Part shown: piece by piece, positions 16,297-24,312 of the stretch
Layout: each line of letters starts with the position of its first letter
Numbering within the stretch: position 1 is the stretch's first letter
Origin: Sphingomonas brevis
GTDB taxonomy: Bacteria > Pseudomonadota > Alphaproteobacteria > Sphingomonadales > Sphingomonadaceae
DNA: 64,000 nt
Assembly: GCF_023516505.1 (NCBI RefSeq)
Contig: NZ_JAMGBB010000001.1
Location: forward strand, 248,001 to 312,000
Direction of reading: 5' to 3'
Made by a program: the position numbers and the translations under genes
Notes under the pieces: generated by a model
The model's input: only the letters and a program-made list of their open reading frames with translations
The model's database searches: none
What the model was told of the DNA's origin: nothing

Positions 16297-16864
16297 TGGC
16301 CTTGAGCCTCCGAGCGCAGGGTAGCGCATGCCATGGCATGCGCAAGCTGCGCGTAGAGAAGGCGCAAGCCGGCCAGCGGCCCGCGCAGCGGAGCCGACTG
16401 ACGGCGCGGATTCACTCCGCGCCGGCGAGGCCCGTCACGGGAGTAAATCCCGTGACGTCGGTCACGCCTCGCTTCGCGACTTATGCCGCTCGCTCGCATG
16501 CCGGCCGGGGCTCGGCATGTCTTCGCGCTAGCTCCCGAATGCTTCACATTCGCTCGCTTGCTCTCGCTGCCTCACTCCCTTGCCCTCTTACACCCCTTCC
16601 GCTAAGGGGCGCCCCATCCAGCGGGAGGTGAGTTTCCCCTTCTGGATGCCCGCTAAAGTCAGCGAGCTTGCAGGCAAGGCGATAAGCCGGGGCCTCATGC
16701 TTGCATTTCGGACGGCGGCATCCGGCAAGGTTCATCGCCCAAGGATATCGCGCCAGCATGGGGTTGGCGGGATGGATCAAAGGGTTTCCAGGTCCGCCAT
16801 ATGGTAGCCCGGCCAAAGTGGCCGGCGGCGGCATGAAAGTCCGAAGTTCGAAAGTTATTATTGC
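16297..16864. other. Gene-free, palindrome-rich gap between corA and rpsA
   Basis: 568 bp without a credible gene. It holds a perfect 18-bp palindrome (CGCATGCCATGGCATGCG, 16325-16342) and the 59-bp dispersed repeat copy A (16368-16426). It also holds a second hairpin, CGTCACGGGA (16433-16442) / TCCCGTGACG (16448-16457) with GTAAA loop, and an imperfect inverted repeat CATCCAG (about 16616) / CTGGATG (about 16643). The rpsA promoter and leader must lie in the last 150 bp or so. Open frames here have no family resemblance and follow the palindromes. Confidence 0.7.
16368..16426 (+). repeat. Dispersed hairpin repeat, copy A
   Basis: 59 bp that is the reverse complement of 22834-22893 with one small difference (ATC for GC near the middle). 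It contains the perfect stem GGCGCGGA/TCCGCGCC around loop TTCAC. Weaker similarity extends about 30 bp further on the corA side. Both copies sit in intergenic DNA near gene starts. Confidence 0.85.
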
Positions 16865-18787
16865 ATGGCCACTACGGCATTTCCGAGCCGCGACGATTTC
16901 GCGGCACTCCTCAATGAATCACTTGGCGGCGAAAACGAGACCTTCGAAGGCAAGGTCGTCAAGGGCATCGTCACCGCCATCGAGAATGATCTCGCGGTCA
17001 TCGACGTTGGGCTGAAGAGCGAGGGCCGCGTTGCGCTCCGCGAATTCGCCGCGCCGGGCCAGAAGGCCGAGATCGCCGTCGGCGACGAAGTCGAAGTGTT
17101 CGTCGACCGCGTCGAGAACGCTCAGGGCGAAGCGATGCTGAGCCGCGACCGCGCTCGCCGCGAAGCCGCCTGGGACAAGCTGGAGAAGGAATTCGAAAAG
17201 GGCGAGCGCGTCGACGGCGTGATCTTCGGCCGGGTCAAGGGCGGCTTCACCGTCGACCTGGGCGGCGCCGTGGCCTTCCTGCCCGGCAGCCAGGTCGACA
17301 TCCGCCCGGTCCGCGACGTTCAGCCGCTGATGGACCTGCCGCAGCCGTTCCAGATCCTGAAGATGGACCGCCGCCGCGGAAACATCGTCGTGTCGCGCCG
17401 CGCGATCCTCGAGGAAACACGCGCCGAGCAGCGTTCGGGCCTGATCCAGACCCTGGCCGAGGGCCAGGTGATCGACGGCGTCGTCAAGAACATCACCGAC
17501 TATGGCGCCTTCGTCGACCTGGGCGGTATCGACGGCCTGCTGCACGTCACCGACATCAGCTACAAGCGTGTCCAGCACCCGAGCGAGATCATCGCCATCG
17601 GCGATACCGTCAAGGTGCAGATCATCCGCATCAACCGCGACACCCAGCGTATTTCGCTCGGCATGAAGCAGCTTGAATCGGATCCGTGGGAAGGCGCCGC
17701 CGCCAAATATCCGGTCGATGGCGTGTTCACCGGCCGAGTCACCAACATCACCGAATATGGCGCCTTCGTCGAGCTGGAGCCGGGCATCGAAGGCCTAGTC
17801 CACGTCAGCGAAATGAGCTGGACCAAGAAGAACGTCCACCCGGGCAAGATCGTCTCGACCAGCCAGGAAGTCGAAGTGAAGGTGCTGGAAGTCGACGAAG
17901 AGAAGCGCCGGATTTCGCTCGGCCTCAAGCAGGCCCAGTCGAACCCCTGGACCGACTTCGCCGACAAGCATCCGGTCGGCTCGACCGTCGAAGGCGAAGT
18001 CAAGAATGCGACCGAGTTCGGCCTGTTCATCGGCCTCGACGGCGACGTCGACGGCATGGTCCACATGTCGGACATCGCCTGGGGCGTTTCGGGCGAGGAA
18101 GCCCTGGCGCTTCACCGCAAGGGCGAGACCGTCCAGGCGGTGGTGCTCGACGTCGATGTCGAAAAGGAGCGCATCTCGCTCGGCATGAAGCAGCTTGAGC
18201 GCGGCGGCGTCGCGGTCGGCGGCGGTGCCTCGAGCGGCGGCGTCAACAAGGGCGAGACGGTCACCGTCTCGGTGCTCGAGGTCCGCGACGGCGGCCTTGA
18301 AGTCCAGGTCGGCGATGATGGTGCCACGGGCTTCATCAAGCGCACCGACCTTGGCCGCGACCGCGACGAGCAGCGTCCGGAGCGGTTCCAGATCGGCCAG
18401 AAGTTCGACGCCCTGGTGATCGGCTTCGACCGGTCGAAGAAGCCCAACTTCTCTATCAAGGCGCTGCAGATCGCCGAAGAGAAGCAGGCGGTTGCCCAGT
18501 ACGGCTCGTCCGACAGCGGCGCTTCGCTCGGCGACATCCTCGGCGCTGCTCTGAAGGAAAAGGCTGCGAAGACCGAGCCCAAGGCCGAAAAGGCCGAAGC
18601 CAAGCCGAAGAAGGCCAAGGCCGAAGCAGTTGACGCCGCTCCGGAAGCGGAAGCTGTCGAAGCGGATGCCAAGCCGAAGAAGGCCAAGGCCGCCAAGGCC
18701 GAAAAGGCCGAGGCTGCTCCAGCTGAAGCCGAAGCCGTTCCGGCCGAGGCCGAAACCGCTGACGCCAGCGAGGCTGACGGCGAGTAA
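16865..18787 (+). CDS. rpsA: 30S ribosomal protein S1 with Lys/Ala/Glu-rich tail
   Basis: 640 aa. S1 binds mRNA upstream of start codons and loads it on the 30S subunit. Six S1/OB repeats run from about residue 25 to 530, each with hallmarks such as DYGAFVDLGGIDGLLHVTDIS, EYGAFVELEPGIEGLVHVSEMS and the repeat ending RISLGMKQLE. The last 77 residues (564-640) contain almost only Lys, Ala, Glu, Pro, Val, Thr, Asp and Ser, with repeated KAEKAEA and PKKAKA units, and look disordered. Such tails are longer than in E. coli S1. It is followed by a strong terminator. ATG 16865 fits the conserved N-terminus. Confidence 0.98.
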   Translation: MATTAFPSRDDFAALLNESLGGENETFEGKVVKGIVTAIENDLAVIDVGLKSEGRVALREFAAPGQKAEIAVGDEVEVFVDRVENAQGEAMLSRDRARREAAWDKLEKEFEKGERVDGVIFGRVKGGFTVDLGGAVAFLPGSQVDIRPVRDVQPLMDLPQPFQILKMDRRRGNIVVSRRAILEETRAEQRSGLIQTLAEGQVIDGVVKNITDYGAFVDLGGIDGLLHVTDISYKRVQHPSEIIAIGDTVKVQIIRINRDTQRISLGMKQLESDPWEGAAAKYPVDGVFTGRVTNITEYGAFVELEPGIEGLVHVSEMSWTKKNVHPGKIVSTSQEVEVKVLEVDEEKRRISLGLKQAQSNPWTDFADKHPVGSTVEGEVKNATEFGLFIGLDGDVDGMVHMSDIAWGVSGEEALALHRKGETVQAVVLDVDVEKERISLGMKQLERGGVAVGGGASSGGVNKGETVTVSVLEVRDGGLEVQVGDDGATGFIKRTDLGRDRDEQRPERFQIGQKFDALVIGFDRSKKPNFSIKALQIAEEKQAVAQYGSSDSGASLGDILGAALKEKAAKTEPKAEKAEAKPKKAKAEAVDAAPEAEAVEADAKPKKAKAAKAEKAEAAPAEAEAVPAEAETADASEADGE

Positions 18788-18838
18788 GCAAGCCATTGCC
18801 GTAGTGGACTTTTTGTCCCACCGCGGAACGAACAGGAA

Positions 18839-18877
18839 GGGCGCGGGTGCAGCGATGCATCTGCGCCCTTTTCCTTT
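18839..18877 (+). terminator. Rho-independent terminator after rpsA
   Basis: A 13-bp stem (18839-18851 with 18856-18868, two G-U pairs), GCGA tetraloop of GNRA type, then TTTTCCTTT. It lies 51 bp after the rpsA stop. Confidence 0.93.
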
Positions 18878-18953
18878 CCGCATCGTGCTGATAGGCAATG
18901 CGCGAGCGCCGGGGGGCGGCGACACAAACCATTGATTTCAAAGCGGGGCCTCG

Positions 18954-19250
18954 ATGATCCGTTCCGAGCTGGTGCAGAAGCTGTGCAGCGATTTTCCCGA
19001 CCTCTCGCAGCGCGAGGTCGAAAATGTCGTCGCTGCGCTGTTCGATTCCATTACCGACCAGCTGGCCAAGGGCGGCCGCGTCGAGTTGCGCGGCTTTGGC
19101 GCCTTCTCGACCCGCCAGCGCGATGCCCGCACCGGCCGCAATCCGCGCACCGGCGAAGCGGTCGAGGTCGACGCCAAGCGTGTGCCATATTTCAAGCCGG
19201 GCAAGGAAATGCGCGAACGGCTGAACTTAAGCGGCGAAGTCGCCGAATAG
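18954..19250 (+). CDS. ihfB: Integration host factor subunit beta
   Basis: 98 aa HU/IHF-fold protein: [10 protein letters not shown]… start, [27 protein letters not shown] core, and the DNA-binding arm ending [11 protein letters not shown], with the intercalating Pro in NPRTG. It pairs with IHF-alpha to bend DNA sharply at specific sites, assisting recombination and transcription. The position downstream of rpsA, with its own promoter region after the terminator, is the common proteobacterial order. tRNA-Leu begins 96 bp downstream. Confidence 0.95.
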   Translation: MIRSELVQKLCSDFPDLSQREVENVVAALFDSITDQLAKGGRVELRGFGAFSTRQRDARTGRNPRTGEAVEVDAKRVPYFKPGKEMRERLNLSGEVAE

Positions 19251-19346
19251 TTGAACTCCCGCCGGTCCAGCGGCAGGAGATGCAATCCTTGGTAGAGACC
19301 TTGATTCACGTTCCGGGCTGGCCCAGCCTGAAACGATCAAGGTTCT

Positions 19347-19433
19347 GCGGACGTGGCGAAATTGGTAGACGCACGGGACTTAAAATCCCTTGCCCTTCGG
19401 GGTGTGCGGGTTCGAGTCCCGCCGTCCGCACCA
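19347..19433 (+). tRNA. tRNA-Leu (anticodon TAA)
   Basis: An 87-nt class II tRNA. Acceptor GCGGACG pairs with CGTCCGC. The anticodon stem GGGA/TCCC closes loop CTTAAAA with anticodon TAA. A long variable arm (TTGCCCTTCGGGGTG) and T-arm GGGTTCGAGTCCC follow. Discriminator A and encoded CCA are present. Confidence 0.97.
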
Positions 19434-19445
19434 GCTTTACCCGCA

Positions 19446-19516
19446 GCCGATCCGGGGGATCGGCGAGGACAAAGCTCCGTAGCCGAGCGGGGCAATCAGG
19501 CTGCCGATCCGGGGGA
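19446..19516 (+). repeat. Short direct repeat downstream of tRNA-Leu
   Basis: GCCGATCCGGGGGA occurs at 19446-19459 and again at 19503-19516, 57 bp apart, in the 121 bp between tRNA-Leu and the ATP-grasp gene. No integrase or element boundary accompanies it. Function unknown. Confidence 0.6.
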
Positions 19517-19554
19517 CAGGCGCGCGTTGCGATGAGTTCGGGCCTTCCTGCGAA

Positions 19555-20859
19555 ATGACGAATTCGATGTCCGAAGCCAACGATCAGATCGTCACCCTCA
19601 AGGCGGCGCAAAAGTCCACCTATCGCGTGGCCGGAGTTCCGGTGATCCTGCGCCGAGCTTTCGCGTCCAAGCCAACCGACGCGCTGGAGCTGATGCGCGC
19701 CGCCTATGCCCGCAACTATTTCCGCACGGTCTCGGCAATCGACCGGCGGCGCGCGCTGCGCGCGCTGGTGACCTGGCCCTTCGTTTTCGTCAGTCATCTA
19801 TGGATTTACGCGCGGCTAAATGGCCGGATCGTCGCCGATCGTTACGGGCGCTCGATACCGGCGCAGGTGGCAGACCAGGTCCGGCTTTATTTGCGCCACG
19901 GAATCCTGCCGCGCTGGTATTATATCTTTTCGCTCTACGAGGAGCGGCCGCGGAGACACGCCCGCGATTTTCTGAACCGGTTTGAGACCAAGCTGGCAAT
20001 TTTCCGGCTGATCAATTGGCCGGGCACCTCCCCGCTCAACGACAAGGCCAAATTTGCCGCCCATTGCCTGGCGAACGGGATCGACTCAGTGCCGTTGATA
20101 CTTATCGCCCGCGACCGGCAGCTCGATTGGCTTGGCGCGGAAAAGCATCAACTGCCCCCCCGGGACTTGTTCATCAAGCCGCTCAATGCCCGCGGCGGGA
20201 AGGGCGCCGAGCGTTGGGACCATGCCGGCGGCGGAGTCTTCACGTCGACCGGCGGGAAAACCGCCAGTTCGGCCGAGCTTGTGGCGCGGCTGCTCGAAGA
20301 ATCGGAGTCGATCCCTCGCCTCGTTCAACCCCGGATGGTCAATCATCCGGCCATTGCCGACCTTAGCAACGGCGCCCTCAGCACCGCGCGGATCATGACC
20401 TGCCTCGATGAAAAGGGTGGGGCGGAGGTGGTCGCGGCCGTCTTTCGGATGGCGATCGGCCGAAATACAGTCGTCGACAATATCCATGCCGGCGGCATCG
20501 CCGCCGAAGTCGGCCTCACCGACGGCAAGCTGGGCCCGGCCAGCAATCTCGGCGACGATGTCCGCCTTGGCTGGCTTTCGACCCATCCAGACACCGGTGC
20601 TGCGATCGAGGGACGGACGCTACCCCTGTGGCGTGAAGCCTGCCTGTTGGCGGTCAGCGCACATAAGGCCTTTTCCGACCGCACGGTGATCGGCTGGGAC
20701 ATCGCCATCACGGCGGATGGGCCGATGCTGGTCGAGGGAAATAGCGGCCCCGATGTCGACCTGTTGCAGCGTCCGATGCGCCGCGGACTCGGCGCCGGCC
20801 GGCTTGGCGAGTTGATCGCCTTCCACCTGGTCAAGCGCGGAATCTCACCGCCGCTTTAA
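19555..20859 (+). CDS. ATP-grasp protein, sugar-transfer-associated type
   Basis: 434 aa, soluble, no signal peptide. The C-terminal 280 residues resemble the ATPgrasp_ST group: LFIKPLNARGGKGAERW (ATP-binding Lys and Gly-rich loop, about 205-221), VQPRMVNHPA, ALSTARIMTC, and the metal-binding end GWDIAITADGPMLVEGNSGPD (Asp, Glu and Asn typical of ATP-grasp). The N-terminal 150 residues are rich in Arg and aromatic residues and are not recognised. ATP-grasp enzymes join a carboxylate to an amine or similar nucleophile through an acyl phosphate. Related proteins sit in polysaccharide loci, but here it stands alone between tRNA-Leu and a GGDEF/EAL gene. Substrates are unknown. Confidence 0.75.
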   Translation: MTNSMSEANDQIVTLKAAQKSTYRVAGVPVILRRAFASKPTDALELMRAAYARNYFRTVSAIDRRRALRALVTWPFVFVSHLWIYARLNGRIVADRYGRSIPAQVADQVRLYLRHGILPRWYYIFSLYEERPRRHARDFLNRFETKLAIFRLINWPGTSPLNDKAKFAAHCLANGIDSVPLILIARDRQLDWLGAEKHQLPPRDLFIKPLNARGGKGAERWDHAGGGVFTSTGGKTASSAELVARLLEESESIPRLVQPRMVNHPAIADLSNGALSTARIMTCLDEKGGAEVVAAVFRMAIGRNTVVDNIHAGGIAAEVGLTDGKLGPASNLGDDVRLGWLSTHPDTGAAIEGRTLPLWREACLLAVSAHKAFSDRTVIGWDIAITADGPMLVEGNSGPDVDLLQRPMRRGLGAGRLGELIAFHLVKRGISPPL

Positions 20860-20934
20860 GTTTTGGCCTTAATCCGCCGATACTGTCGCCAATGTGGAGA
20901 AAAAATTAAGTAATCCACATTAAATCATTATGTC

Positions 20935-22554
20935 GTGGGCAGTAATTCGTCACGGCGGTCCGCGTCGCGGGACTGGAGTAAATCGCTCGCCAACGCCAGG
21001 CGGGACGTGCTGGTCCTTGCTGTCCTCATTGCCGCCGTCGTCCTTCTGATCTGGAACGGCAGCGAGATTTTCCAACAGCTAAGCTTTGCCCGCAAGGGAC
21101 TTGAGGCCGACCTCAAGGTCGCGGTGACTGCGCTGACCCTCAATGTCGCGCTGATCCTGTTCGGCTGGCGCCGCTATGTCGACCTGATTCATGAAGCCGA
21201 GGCGCGCAAGGAAGGCGAAGCCCGTGCCGCGCTGATCGCCTCGACCGACGGCATGACCGGCCTGCTCAACCGCAAGGGCTTTGCCGACCGCGGCGAGGAG
21301 CTTCGCCAGCAGGCGGTCGAGCAGGGCCAGCAGCTGATCATTTTTTCGCTGCAACTCAATCGTTTCAAGGCGATCAACGACCGCCACGGCTACGATGTCG
21401 GTGACAAGGCGCTGCGGATGATCGCGGCGTCACTCGAGCAATTGTCGGCCGACAGCCACCTTGTCGCCCGCCTCGCCGGCGATGAGTTCGCGATCGCGCT
21501 GGCAGCTCCGGCCGAGAAGGTTTTGGAGGCGGAACAGCATGGTGGGCGGCTGCTCCGCGCCGTCACACGGCCGATGGAAGCCGAAGGCCGGCTGGTCCAG
21601 GTCGGCGCCTACGTCGGCATCGCCGCATCCAATCCCGCCGAAGGCCAGATCCCAGACCTGCTCCGGCGCGCCGACATCGCGCTCGACCGGGCAAAGTCGA
21701 GCTGCTCGGCGCGGCCCGTATGGTTCGACGAAAGCATGGAGCGCGCCCTGATCGTCCATAGCGAGATCGAGCAGGGCATCCGCTACGGTCTCGACCACGG
21801 TCAGTTCATTCCTTATTTCGAGCCGCAGGTCGATCTTCTTACTGGCGAAATCATCGGCTTCGAGGTGCTCGCCCGCTGGAATCATGCGTTGAGCGGCCTG
21901 GTCGAGCCGGACCGCTTCATCCCCGTCGCGGAAGAGCATGGCCTGATCGGGCGCCTGTCGGAGCAGGTCATCCTCGCCGCGCTTACCCAGGCTGCGAGCT
22001 GGGACCCGTCGATCAAGCTGTCGGTCAACATTTCCCCCACCCAGCTTACCGACAGCTGGCTGGCGCAGCGTATCGTCCGGCTGCTGGCCGAGGCCGGTTT
22101 CCCGGCCGAACGACTGGTGGTCGAAATTACCGAAAGCTCGCTGTTCGCCGATCTGGAGCTCGCCCGCGCCATCGTCACCAGCCTCAAGAACCAGGGCATT
22201 CGCCTGGCGCTCGACGATTTCGGCACCGGCTTCTCGTCGCTCGCCCATCTGCGCTCACTGCCGTTCGACGTAATCAAGATCGACCGCAGCTTCGTGTCGA
22301 CCCTGTCGACCGATCCGGAAAGCGCGGCCATCGTCCGTGCCGTCACCACCCTGGCCGAGGCGATACGCGTGCCGGTCACTGTCGAGGGCATCGAAGACGC
22401 CGCCACGCATGCCGCCGTCGCCGGTTTCGGCTGCGCGGTCGGGCAGGGCTGGTATTTCGGCAAGCCAATGAGCGGCGATCAGGCCGCTGCGCTGCTGCGT
22501 TCACGTCAGGCAACTCCGGCAGACGAACAGCCTGCCGCTCGCCAGGCAGGCTAA
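20935..22554 (+). CDS. GGDEF/EAL protein, probable c-di-GMP phosphodiesterase
   Basis: 539 aa, GTG start at 20935; an ATG 5 nt upstream is out of frame. Two membrane helices lie at about 25-45 and 62-82 with little periplasmic sequence. The GGDEF domain (about 95-255) has LLNRKGF, but its active site reads AGDEF. The EAL domain (about 270-520) keeps EVLARW, NISPTQL, VEITESS, LDDFGTGFSSL, VIKIDRSF and TVEGIE, so the metal ligands and catalytic Glu appear intact. Likely net activity is c-di-GMP breakdown, with the altered GGDEF domain perhaps a GTP sensor. Membrane-bound, no recognised sensory domain. It stands alone, 75 bp after the ATP-grasp gene. Confidence 0.88.
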   Translation: MGSNSSRRSASRDWSKSLANARRDVLVLAVLIAAVVLLIWNGSEIFQQLSFARKGLEADLKVAVTALTLNVALILFGWRRYVDLIHEAEARKEGEARAALIASTDGMTGLLNRKGFADRGEELRQQAVEQGQQLIIFSLQLNRFKAINDRHGYDVGDKALRMIAASLEQLSADSHLVARLAGDEFAIALAAPAEKVLEAEQHGGRLLRAVTRPMEAEGRLVQVGAYVGIAASNPAEGQIPDLLRRADIALDRAKSSCSARPVWFDESMERALIVHSEIEQGIRYGLDHGQFIPYFEPQVDLLTGEIIGFEVLARWNHALSGLVEPDRFIPVAEEHGLIGRLSEQVILAALTQAASWDPSIKLSVNISPTQLTDSWLAQRIVRLLAEAGFPAERLVVEITESSLFADLELARAIVTSLKNQGIRLALDDFGTGFSSLAHLRSLPFDVIKIDRSFVSTLSTDPESAAIVRAVTTLAEAIRVPVTVEGIEDAATHAAVAGFGCAVGQGWYFGKPMSGDQAAALLRSRQATPADEQPAARQAG

Positions 22555-22657
22555 CCCAGCCATCGCAATCCGACCGCCGTCCCGGCTTGGGACGGACGGA
22601 TCAATGCGCCCTATCCGGGCATTGATGCCATGGTAAAAATGGCATTAAGTATTTCGG

Positions 22658-22828
22658 ATGCGGATCGAAGAAAGCCTTTCCCGCGAGACTCATGCCCGCC
22701 CGTTCGGGCGCAAGGGCATGGCCGTCACCATGCCGGCCGCACCGCGTTCCTCGCTGGTTGACGACATCAAGCTGTTCGCGCTGACTTTCGCCTGCGGTTT
22801 TCTGTTTGTCAGCTTATATTTGGCCTAA
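22658..22828 (+). CDS. Small single-pass membrane protein
   Basis: 56 aa from ATG 22658, too short for many gene callers. A basic N-terminal half (RIEESLSRETHARPFGRKG) precedes a C-terminal hydrophobic helix (LFALTFACGFLFVSLYLA) that ends at the stop codon, so it looks like a tail-anchored or small inner-membrane protein. No Shine-Dalgarno sequence is obvious. Hairpin CCGTCCC/GGGACGG (22577-22595) lies upstream, and the dispersed repeat copy B starts 6 bp after the stop. Function unknown; coding is supported by amino-acid composition and a clean start and stop only. Confidence 0.6.
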   Translation: MRIEESLSRETHARPFGRKGMAVTMPAAPRSSLVDDIKLFALTFACGFLFVSLYLA

Positions 22829-22833
22829 TTGCA

Positions 22834-22893
22834 GCCGGCGCGGAGTGAATCCGCGCCGTCAGTCGGCTCCGCTATCGCGGGCCGCTGGCCGGC
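22834..22893 (-). repeat. Dispersed hairpin repeat, copy B
   Basis: 60 bp, inverted relative to copy A at 16368-16426 and nearly identical. It contains GGCGCGGA/TCCGCGCC around loop GTGAA and ends with GCCGGC at both edges. It is wedged between a 56-aa gene and the 3' end of an MFS gene. No T-run follows, so it is not a simple terminator. Confidence 0.85.
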
Positions 22894-22959
22894 ATTCGCG
22901 CACTCTGCACGCAATTTTGCCTTGCTCCGCAAAGCTGCAATTGCGCTCGGGCTCTCTGC

Positions 22960-24231
22960 TCAATCACAGGCCAGATGTAGCTTCCAGCCGAGCCATGCGG
23001 CGATTATGCACATCGCCGCGACCAGCAGCAGCTGACCGATCGGCCCGACGCCGAAGCTGCTCAAGGAGAAGGCGACCACCGACCCGCCGACCATCGCCCC
23101 GCTGTTGACGATGTTGTTTGCCGCCACCGTCCGCGCCGTCTGCGACTTGTCGACGGTGGTAGTCAGGAAAGCGTAGAGCGGCACGACGAACATGCCGCCA
23201 AAGATGGCGACGCCGAGCAGCGCGGCAATCATGAAGCCGGCGCTGGGGTGGAAGATGAAATTGCCCAGCGTCGTCAGTTCCGGGCCATGCTCGCCCCAGT
23301 TCGACGCCACCAGGTAGAGCAGCAGTACGAATAGCGCCATCAGGATCACCGACGGCGAGGCGAAGCGGGCCGAGACCTCGCTTTTAAGCAGCCGGTTGAT
23401 GGCCACCGAGCCGATGGCGATGCCGATCGAGAAGATGGCGATGAACAGGCTTGCGACCTGCTCGTCGGCGCCGAGCACATTCTTCACCAGCGGCGGAAAG
23501 ATGATGATCAGCACCGCGCCGATCGTCCAGAAGAAGCTGATTGCCAGAATTGCGAGGAACAGCCGGCGGACGTGCATCGTCTCGCTGACCAGGCTGATCG
23601 AAGCGCGGACAATGTGCCAGTCAGGTTTTACACGCTCCGCTGCGGGAGGGGCGGGCGGCACTTGCATCCCGGACAGCAGGCCGAGGACGGCGATGGCGAT
23701 AGTCGCGATCACGGCGAACAAGGCGGTATCGGCAAGGATCCCGGCCAGGATCGTCCCGCCCAATATGGCGATATAGGTGCCCGCTTCGACCAGTCCGGTG
23801 CCGCCCAGCACCTCATCCTTCTGAAGGTGTTGCGGAAGGATGGCGTATTTGATCGGGCCGAAGAAGGTCGAATGGACTCCCATCCCGAATACGGCCGCCA
23901 GCATCAGCGGAATATTCTCAAGCAGCAGGCCGGCGCCGCCGACGATCATGATCAAGATCTCGGCCATCTTGATGATGCGGATAAGGCGCGACTTGTCATG
24001 GTCGTCGGCCAACTGCCCGGCCAGCGCCGACAGCAGGAAGAAGGGCAGGATAAACAGCCCCTGCGCGATCGCGCTGAACTGCGCTTCGCGGGCCGAATCC
24101 GAATAGAGCTGGTAGGTGACAAACAGCACGACGCCCTGTTTGAACAGGCTGTCGTTGAAGGCGCCAAGGAACTGGGTGGTGAACAGCGGGAGGAATCGCC
24201 GTGCGCGAAGCAAGTGGGTAACGTTCTGCAT
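22960..24231 (-). CDS. MFS transporter, lysophospholipid-transporter (LplT)-like
   Basis: 423 aa from ATG 24231 with 12 predicted helices. The N-terminal FLPLFTTQFLGAFNDSLFKQG and the later GMGVHSTFFGPIKYAILPQHL are hallmarks of the LplT/acyl-ACP-synthetase-linked MFS group, which flips lysophospholipids for re-acylation. In many bacteria this domain is fused or adjacent to the Aas acyltransferase; here no acyltransferase is next door, but pgsA (phospholipid synthesis) is divergent, 81 bp away. The divergent pairing suggests a membrane-lipid theme. Substrate assignment is by family only. Confidence 0.82.
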   Translation of the reverse strand: MQNVTHLLRARRFLPLFTTQFLGAFNDSLFKQGVVLFVTYQLYSDSAREAQFSAIAQGLFILPFFLLSALAGQLADDHDKSRLIRIIKMAEILIMIVGGAGLLLENIPLMLAAVFGMGVHSTFFGPIKYAILPQHLQKDEVLGGTGLVEAGTYIAILGGTILAGILADTALFAVIATIAIAVLGLLSGMQVPPAPPAAERVKPDWHIVRASISLVSETMHVRRLFLAILAISFFWTIGAVLIIIFPPLVKNVLGADEQVASLFIAIFSIGIAIGSVAINRLLKSEVSARFASPSVILMALFVLLLYLVASNWGEHGPELTTLGNFIFHPSAGFMIAALLGVAIFGGMFVVPLYAFLTTTVDKSQTARTVAANNIVNSGAMVGGSVVAFSLSSFGVGPIGQLLLVAAMCIIAAWLGWKLHLACD

Positions 24232-24312
24232 CAAGGCGGCGGTACTCTCAGGGGTTCGATCGCTGGCATAGCCAGCTTTGCGCGGGCAACCAAACGCTAT
24301 AACGAGTGGCCA

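Noticed and set aside
16297..16864. Small ORFs in the corA-rpsA gap
   Set aside because: Their sequence follows the palindromes and shared repeat; no ribosome site or composition bias expected for genes.
17795..18925. Minus-strand frames opposite rpsA tail and terminator
   Set aside because: Low-complexity mirror of the Lys/Ala/Glu tail; would cross the rpsA terminator.
19347..19554. Integration site at tRNA-Leu
   Set aside because: Only a 14-bp direct repeat is seen; no integrase, no partial tRNA duplicate.
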